A stretch of DNA of 18,153 nucleotides from Actinomycetes bacterium (GTDB taxonomy: Bacteria > Actinomycetota > CALGFH01), in assembly GCA_030146615.1 (NCBI GenBank), contig JASLBL010000152.1, positions 1 to 18,153 of the forward strand, given 5' to 3'. Position 1 is the stretch's first letter. The number at the start of each line of letters is the position of its first letter. Positions 14,160 through 18,153 of this stretch are shown piece by piece. The position numbers and the translations under genes are program-made. Under the pieces are notes generated by a model. The model worked only from the letters and a program-made list of their open reading frames with translations. It was not told where the DNA came from and did no database searches.

Positions 14160-14618
14160 ATGAGCAGGCAGCTTCACGCCGAGATCGAGATCCAAGGGCC
14201 GGCCGAACGGGTCTGGGAGGTCCTCACCGACTTCGACGCCTACCAGGAGTGGAACCCGTTCATGGTCAAGGCCAGCGGCACGCCCCAGCCTGGCCACCGC
14301 CTCGAAGTGCACATGCGCCCCGCCGGCCGTCGGACGACGACGTTCCGCCCAGAAGTGCTGGAGGCCGACCCGGGCCGGAAGCTGCGCTGGCTCGGCCGGC
14401 TCCTGGTGCCCGGCCTGTTCGACGGCGAGCACAGCTTCACCATCGAGCCCGCCGGCCCCGGGCGGGTCCGCCTGACCCAGCACGAGGAGTTCCGCGGCCT
14501 GCTGGCCCCGCTCCTGCTGGCCATGATCGCCAAGCCGACCCTGGAGTCCTTCCACCGGATGAACCGGGCCCTCAAGGCCCGGGTCGAGCAGCGAGCCTCG
14601 GCCCGGAACACCCCATGA
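14160..14618 (+). CDS. SRPBCC-family (START/Bet v1-like) protein
   Basis: This 152-residue protein is chosen from ATG 14160 behind GGAAGGAA (14147-14153); an earlier in-frame GTG at 14118 lies in the operator and is rejected. The start RQLHAEIEIQGPAERVWEVLTDFDAYQEWNPFM is the classic SRPBCC signature, followed by strands ending FRPEVLEADPGRKLRWLGRL, FDGEHSFTIEPAGPGRVRLTQHEEFRG, and the C-terminal helix LESFHRMNRALKARVEQ. Members form a deep hydrophobic pocket for lipids, polyketides or aromatic ligands; no catalytic residues are predicted. It overlaps the TetR gene by ATGA (14615-14618), so both are co-translated. A ligand-binding or hydrophobic-compound role under TetR control is a reasonable inference. 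Confidence 0.9.
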   Translation: MSRQLHAEIEIQGPAERVWEVLTDFDAYQEWNPFMVKASGTPQPGHRLEVHMRPAGRRTTTFRPEVLEADPGRKLRWLGRLLVPGLFDGEHSFTIEPAGPGRVRLTQHEEFRGLLAPLLLAMIAKPTLESFHRMNRALKARVEQRASARNTP

Positions 14619-15178
14619 CCCCGTCGGTCACCAGGTCGGCGCGGGGGAGCGAGGTGGTGGCGGCCGGGCGGCGGCTGCTGGAGGAGGAGGGAGTGGGGGC
14701 GCTCACCATGCGTCGGCTGGCCGACCGCGTCGGGATCCGAGCCCCCTCGCTCTACAAGCACCTCCCGGACAAGGCCGCGCTCGAAGCCGCCATCATCGCC
14801 ACCGGCCTGGAGGAGGCCGCCGCCGCGTTCGAGGCGGCGGTCGAAGGCGCCGGCGACGCGGAGGGCGATACAGCGGGGAAGGGTGCCGGCGGGGCGCTGC
14901 CGGCCTTGGCGACCGCATACCGGCGGTTCGCGCTCGAGCACCCGCATCTCTACCGGCTGATGAACAACGGCCCCCTGCCGCGGGAGCACCTCCCGCCAGG
15001 GCTCGAGGACCGAACCGCCGCCCCGGTCATGCGGGTGGCCGGCAGTCAGGCCCGGGCCCGGGCGGTGTGGGCGTTCGCCCACGGCATGGTGATGCTCGAG
15101 CTCGACCAGCGGTTCCCCCCGGACGCAGACCTGGACGTCGCCTGGCAAGCGGGGATCGCCGCGTTCCAACAGAGCTGA
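14615..15178 (+). CDS. TetR-family transcriptional regulator with WHG-type C-terminal domain
   Basis: The 187-residue protein starts at ATG 14615 overlapping the SRPBCC stop. The N-terminal helix-turn-helix is residues about 11-55: EVVAAGRRLLEEEGVGALTMRRLADRVGIRAPSLYKHLPDKAALEAAI, with LYKHLPDK the recognition-helix end typical of TetR. The ligand domain contains AYRRFALEHPHLYRLM (about 107-122) and ARAVWAFAHGMVMLELDQRFP, features of the WHG (TetR_C_33) group. It most likely represses its own operon through the two palindromes at 14097-14138, released by a small hydrophobic molecule. A glycine/alanine-rich insert (EGAGDAEGDTAGKGAGG) separates the DNA-binding and ligand parts. Confidence 0.9.
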   Translation: MTPSVTRSARGSEVVAAGRRLLEEEGVGALTMRRLADRVGIRAPSLYKHLPDKAALEAAIIATGLEEAAAAFEAAVEGAGDAEGDTAGKGAGGALPALATAYRRFALEHPHLYRLMNNGPLPREHLPPGLEDRTAAPVMRVAGSQARARAVWAFAHGMVMLELDQRFPPDADLDVAWQAGIAAFQQS

Positions 15179-15253
15179 GCAGGGTCGCCGCCCTGGGAGC
15201 TTGGTATGGTCGCCCTGTCCTGCTGGACTGGGTGATCGGGATGGAGGTGTCCG

Positions 15254-15637
15254 GTGCGGTTGATCGTGCGACTCCTGGCCGGGGCGGTGGCGCTGGCCGT
15301 GGCGGCGGGCCTGATCGACGGGATCTCGGTCGGGCCCGGGACCGACAGCGAACGGGTCCTGACCCTGCTCGCCGTGGCGGTCATCTTCGGGCTGGTCAAC
15401 GCCATCGTCCGCCCGATCGTGCGGCTGATCTCCCTGCCGCTGTTCATCCTCACCCTTGGGCTGTTCACCTTCGTCGTGAACGCCCTGATGCTGATGCTCA
15501 CCGCCTGGATCGGGGACCAGTTCGACCTCGCCTTCGAGGTCGACGGGTTCTGGGCGGCACTGCTCGGCGCCCTGGTGATCAGCGTGGTCACGTTCGTGAT
15601 CAACGTGCTCCTGCCCGACAAGTACGAGGGCCGCTGA
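15254..15637 (+). CDS. Small membrane protein of the phage-holin-4 / YvlD family
   Basis: The 127-residue protein begins at GTG 15254 with GGAGGT at 15243-15248. Four hydrophobic segments are visible: LLAGAVALAVAAGLIDGI, VLTLLAVAVIFGLVNAIV, LISLPLFILTLGLFTFVVNALMLML and ALLGALVISVVTFVINVLL. The motif NAIVRPIVRLISLPLFILTLGLF and the NALML stretch are characteristic of the family (phage_holin_4_2), which despite the name is mostly chromosomal and linked to envelope stress in Bacillus relatives. C-terminal PDKYEGR is short. A weak TATGGT (15203-15208) is a possible -10. It runs convergent with the helicase gene, 21 bp between stop codons. Confidence 0.9.
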   Translation: MRLIVRLLAGAVALAVAAGLIDGISVGPGTDSERVLTLLAVAVIFGLVNAIVRPIVRLISLPLFILTLGLFTFVVNALMLMLTAWIGDQFDLAFEVDGFWAALLGALVISVVTFVINVLLPDKYEGR

Positions 15638-15661
15638 CCGGCGACGTGGAGCCCGCGGTCA
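15635..15661. terminator. Dyad symmetry spanning both convergent stop codons
   Basis: TGACCG (15635-15640) pairs with CGGTCA (15656-15661) around a 15-nt loop. The TGA of the YvlD-like gene and the TGA of the helicase gene (minus strand) form the ends of the two arms. It may act as a small shared terminator, though the stem is only 6 bp and no U-run follows. Confidence 0.3.
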
Positions 15662-17725
15662 GCCCACGGGGGCGGATCCGAGGGCCGCGGGGAGCGGCTT
15701 GGCGTGGACGATCGCCAGGCCGAGCACGGCCCGGGTGAGCGCGGTGTAGAGCCGCCGCAGGCCGGCCGGCCCGAGCGGCGGGTCGGCGATCTCGGCCGGC
15801 TCCACCAGCACGACCTGGTCGAACTCCAGCCCCTTGACCGCCGACGCGGGAACCAGGGCCAGCCGCGTGCCGGCGTCGAACCGGTCCACCTCCCGGAACT
15901 CGACGCCCCGGCCGGTCAGCTCCGTCCTGGCGGCCCCGACCGCCGGGTCGGCCACGATCAGGCCGACCGACCCGTCCTCGGCCAGGGCCTCGTCGAGCGC
16001 CTGAAGCCAGGTCGCGGGGACGGCCGCCGGGGTCACGGCCCTGACCCGCAGCGACCCGGGGACGCTGCGGACGGACCGGGCCGGGCGAACCTCGGCGGCG
16101 ATCTCGGGCAGCAGGCGGTTGGCGAAGTCGAGTACCTCCTTGGGCGCCCGGAAGGCCCGCGGGAGCTGCTCGACCCGGACCGAGCGCTGGCCGAGATGGT
16201 CGACCGCGTCGCCCCATCGCTCGGCCGACCACGGCGTTGTCCGCTGGGCCAGGTCGCCGAGCAGCGTCGCCGACCCGAACCGGCACCGCCGCCCGATGGC
16301 CCGCAGCTGCATGGCCGACAGGTCCTGGGCCTCGTCGGCGACCACGTGGCCGAAGGTGGTCGTCCCGCCGACCACATCGACGGCCTCGTCGACCAGGTAC
16401 GCGTCCGTGACCGACCAGGCGGCCGCCTTGACGCTCCGGGGTCGGTTGGCCCACAGGAGCAGCTCCTGCTCCTCCTCGGTGAGGATGCCGTCGGCCGCCT
16501 CGGCCAGGAACGACCGGTCGGTGAGCAGCCGGAACACCAGCCGGAGGGGCTGGACCACCGGCCAGGTGCGCTTCAGGAAGTCCCGGACCTCGGGCCGGGC
16601 CCCGAGGCCGCGCTGGACCGCGGCCGGGTCGTCCAGCGCGCTCAGGCCCTCGGTGTGCTCCAGGTGGCGCAGGCAGCGCTCGACCAGCCAGTCCCGCAGG
16701 TGGTCGCGGCCGACCTGGTAGCGGAGGTCCCCGGCGACCAGTTCGTCCACCCGCTGGCGCAGCATCCTGGCCGACAGGCGGACCACCCGGTGCCCCCAGC
16801 GGACCTCGAGAGGCAAGGCCGGCGGCCGCACGTGCAGGAAGGCGGCGCGACGCACGACCGCGGCCATGCGGGCGTCGGCCTTGACCGCCGCCGCCTCCGG
16901 GCTGTCGGTCCCGGTGACCGCGACCTCGGCGACCAGGTCCTCGATCGACCGCTGGGCGACGTCGACCTCGCCCAGCCCGGGCAGCACGTCACGGATGAAG
17001 GCCAGGTACGCCGGCCCCGGCCCCACCACCAGTACCCCGTCCCTGGCCAGCCGGTCCCGGTGCTCGTAGAGCAGGAACGCGGCCCGGTGCAGGCCGACCG
17101 CGGTCTTGCCGGTCCCGGGCCCGCCCTGGATGCAGATCGTCTCGGCCAGCGGCGCCCGGATGAGGTCGTCCTGCTCGGGCTGGATGGTGGCGACGATGTC
17201 GCGCATCGGCCCGATGCGCGGCCGCTCAATCTCGGCCACCAGCACCCGGTCGGCGGCGGCCAGCGCCTCGGCCTCGTCCAGCAGGTCGAGCACCTCGTCC
17301 TGGATCGAGGTCAAGGTCCCGCCCCGGTACCCGAAGCGGCGCCGGGCCCGTACGCCGAAGCGGTGGGTCGGGCTGGCCCGATAGAACGGATGGGCGAGCC
17401 CGGCCCGCCAGTCGATCACCACCGGGTCGCCCTCGGCATCACTCACGTGCCGACGACCGACGTAGAAGCGAGCCTCCGGCGGGTCGGCGCTGGCGTCGTA
17501 GTCCAACCGCCCGAAGAACAACCCGGTCCGCCCGTCGTCAGTCAAGGCCGCCACCCGCTGCCGCAGCCGCCACTCCACCGACTCCGCCGCGTACGGATCG
17601 GCCCCGGTGGCCCGCAGCGAGCGGGTCCTGCGCCGCATCGCCGCCAGGCACCGCCGGGCGTACTCCAGCATCTCCCGCTCGGCCACCAGCTCGTCGTCAG
17701 GTAACGACTCCAGCAACGTCACCAC
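15659..17725 (-). CDS. helD: HelD-like UvrD/Rep-superfamily helicase (RNA polymerase-associated ATPase)
   Basis: The 688-residue protein shows HelD organisation. The N-terminal helical arm is VAEREMLEYARRCLAAMRRRTRSL. A beta-rich segment with FFGRLDYDASADPPEARFYVGRRHV and PVVIDWRAGLAHPFYRA (residues about 70-116) is typical of HelD and absent from UvrD. Walker A is GGPGTGKTA (201-209), motif II DEAQD (464-468), and the late motif RLYTALTRA is at 658-666. In Bacillus and mycobacteria HelD binds core RNA polymerase and removes it from nucleic acid; actinobacterial relatives called HelR can protect RNA polymerase from rifamycin. Start GTG 17725 has no clear Shine-Dalgarno and the longest frame begins there. 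A perfect hairpin sits 20 bp upstream. The rifampin-associated element known before helR genes is not recognised, so a resistance role is not claimed. Confidence 0.9.
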   Translation of the reverse strand: MVTLLESLPDDELVAEREMLEYARRCLAAMRRRTRSLRATGADPYAAESVEWRLRQRVAALTDDGRTGLFFGRLDYDASADPPEARFYVGRRHVSDAEGDPVVIDWRAGLAHPFYRASPTHRFGVRARRRFGYRGGTLTSIQDEVLDLLDEAEALAAADRVLVAEIERPRIGPMRDIVATIQPEQDDLIRAPLAETICIQGGPGTGKTAVGLHRAAFLLYEHRDRLARDGVLVVGPGPAYLAFIRDVLPGLGEVDVAQRSIEDLVAEVAVTGTDSPEAAAVKADARMAAVVRRAAFLHVRPPALPLEVRWGHRVVRLSARMLRQRVDELVAGDLRYQVGRDHLRDWLVERCLRHLEHTEGLSALDDPAAVQRGLGARPEVRDFLKRTWPVVQPLRLVFRLLTDRSFLAEAADGILTEEEQELLLWANRPRSVKAAAWSVTDAYLVDEAVDVVGGTTTFGHVVADEAQDLSAMQLRAIGRRCRFGSATLLGDLAQRTTPWSAERWGDAVDHLGQRSVRVEQLPRAFRAPKEVLDFANRLLPEIAAEVRPARSVRSVPGSLRVRAVTPAAVPATWLQALDEALAEDGSVGLIVADPAVGAARTELTGRGVEFREVDRFDAGTRLALVPASAVKGLEFDQVVLVEPAEIADPPLGPAGLRRLYTALTRAVLGLAIVHAKPLPAALGSAPVG

Positions 17726-17744
17726 CAGGTTCGAATGGGAGGAC

Positions 17745-17767
17745 GCCGCGGGTCCCGCACCCGCGGC
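17745..17767. promoter_or_regulatory. Perfect 9-bp hairpin just upstream of the HelD-like gene
   Basis: GCCGCGGGT (17745-17753) and ACCCGCGGC (17759-17767) are exact inverted repeats around a 5-nt CCCGC centre. The hairpin ends 19 bp before the GTG of the helicase gene, in its leader or core promoter. It could be an operator or an mRNA structure covering the start. Its sequence does not match the published rifampin-associated element as I remember it. Confidence 0.45.
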
Positions 17768-18153
17768 AACAGCCCACCATCCTCTAGCTCCTCAGGTCAC
17801 GCCCGCAAGACAATTTCCCACGCGTCGCCGGCCGTTCCGGGGCCGGGAGGTGAGAGGGGTGAGGCGGGTCGCGGGCTGGTGCGAGGCGTTGAGCGTGTGG
17901 GGTGGGTCGCGGCGGGGTCGAGAGGAGCTTGAGCGGGGGCGCGTCGCCGCGCTTGGGCGGCTCCGTCAGCCGGCTGTCCACGCCGTTCTGAGCGCTTCCC
18001 GCTGCGGCCGCCCGGGTCGGGAACAAGGCCTCGCACACGCCGCGGCCCTCGGTGGCCGGTCGTCGCCGACCCGCTCGTCTCCCACTCGCTCGCCTCCCAC
18101 CCGGCCGGCAGAACCCACGGCCGGATGCAAGCTGCAGGTAAGCTGCATGGCGC
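17768..18153. other. Non-coding stretch to the window edge with a terminal direct repeat
   Basis: No convincing gene is seen: open frames on both strands are rich in Pro, Arg and Ser, lack ribosome sites and show no known motif. The only clear structure, apart from the promoter candidate, is AAGCTGCA at 18129-18136 and 18140-18147, an 11-bp direct repeat that might be an operator or binding site for a gene beyond the edge. Confidence 0.4.
17781..17808 (-). promoter_or_regulatory. Weak promoter candidate of the HelD-like gene
   Basis: On the minus strand TTGCGG (17808-17803) and TAGAGG (17786-17781) are separated by 16 bp. A start near 17774 would place the hairpin at 17745-17767 in the leader. 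Both hexamers are poor matches; low confidence. Confidence 0.25.

Noticed and set aside
15704..17704. 666-codon open frame on the plus strand opposite the HelD-like gene
   Set aside because: It is the reverse-strand shadow of a high-GC gene: composition is dominated by Arg, Pro, Gly and Gln, with no motif, while the minus frame has all helicase motifs in order.
17726..17830. Rifampin-associated element ahead of the HelD-like gene
   Set aside because: No match to the known element as remembered; only a different 9-bp dyad is present.

Overview
The window is very GC-rich, has strongly GC-biased third codon positions, and uses TTG/GTG starts with overlapping stop/start codons. Together with the gene content (ECF42-type sigma factor with a DGPF partner, HelD-type helicase, WHG-type TetR regulator, actinobacterial-style IS3/IS30/IS256 elements) this suggests chromosomal DNA of an actinomycete-like bacterium (Actinomycetota). 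No taxonomic marker is present, so genus is not assigned.

Layout. (1) 2-4332, plus strand: a branched-chain/hydrophobic amino-acid type ABC transporter operon. It holds a 5'-truncated substrate-binding protein, two LivH/LivM permeases and two LivG/LivF ATPases, with junctions of 7 bp or overlaps. A hairpin and the 3' end of a tRNA- or tmRNA-like gene on the minus strand follow (4369-4434). (2) 4487-7514: a mobile-element deposit. A heavily decayed integrase-core transposase (4641-5239) is cut by an IS6-family element (5240-7514), and that is interrupted by an IS256-family element (5276-6723) with perfect 8-bp target duplications. (3) 7850-9525: a DGPF/YCII protein translationally coupled to an ECF42-like sigma factor with a long C-terminal extension; the last sigma codons run into a transposase remnant (about 9488-9623). 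(4) 9701-13112: a truncated short ORF, then an unusual inverted sandwich. This is the 5' part of an IS3 element (plus), a complete IS30-family element (minus), and the 5' part of a second, divergent IS3 element (minus). Both IS3 elements are cut at the same codon. (5) 13113-14032: a 5'-truncated unknown ORF, a short repeat, and a stress-protein-like pseudogene with two frameshifts. (6) 14091-15178: an SRPBCC protein and a TetR regulator in one overlapping operon behind a promoter with two palindromic operator-like boxes. (7) 15254-17725: a small membrane protein of the phage-holin-4/YvlD type convergent with a HelD-like UvrD/Rep-superfamily helicase.

How it fits together. Functional-looking genes (liv operon, DGPF-ECF42 pair, SRPBCC-TetR, YvlD-like, HelD) have intact frames. 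Almost every transposase, and the stress-protein-like gene, carries frameshifts that look like single-base changes. The central 9.6 kb is therefore best read as a decaying IS hot spot in which the sigma-factor pair has survived. I see no CRISPR array, toxin-antitoxin pair or evident new defence system. The most unusual items are the IS3-IS30-IS3 inverted sandwich, the nested IS256-in-IS6 with exact footprints, and the double operator ahead of the SRPBCC-TetR operon.
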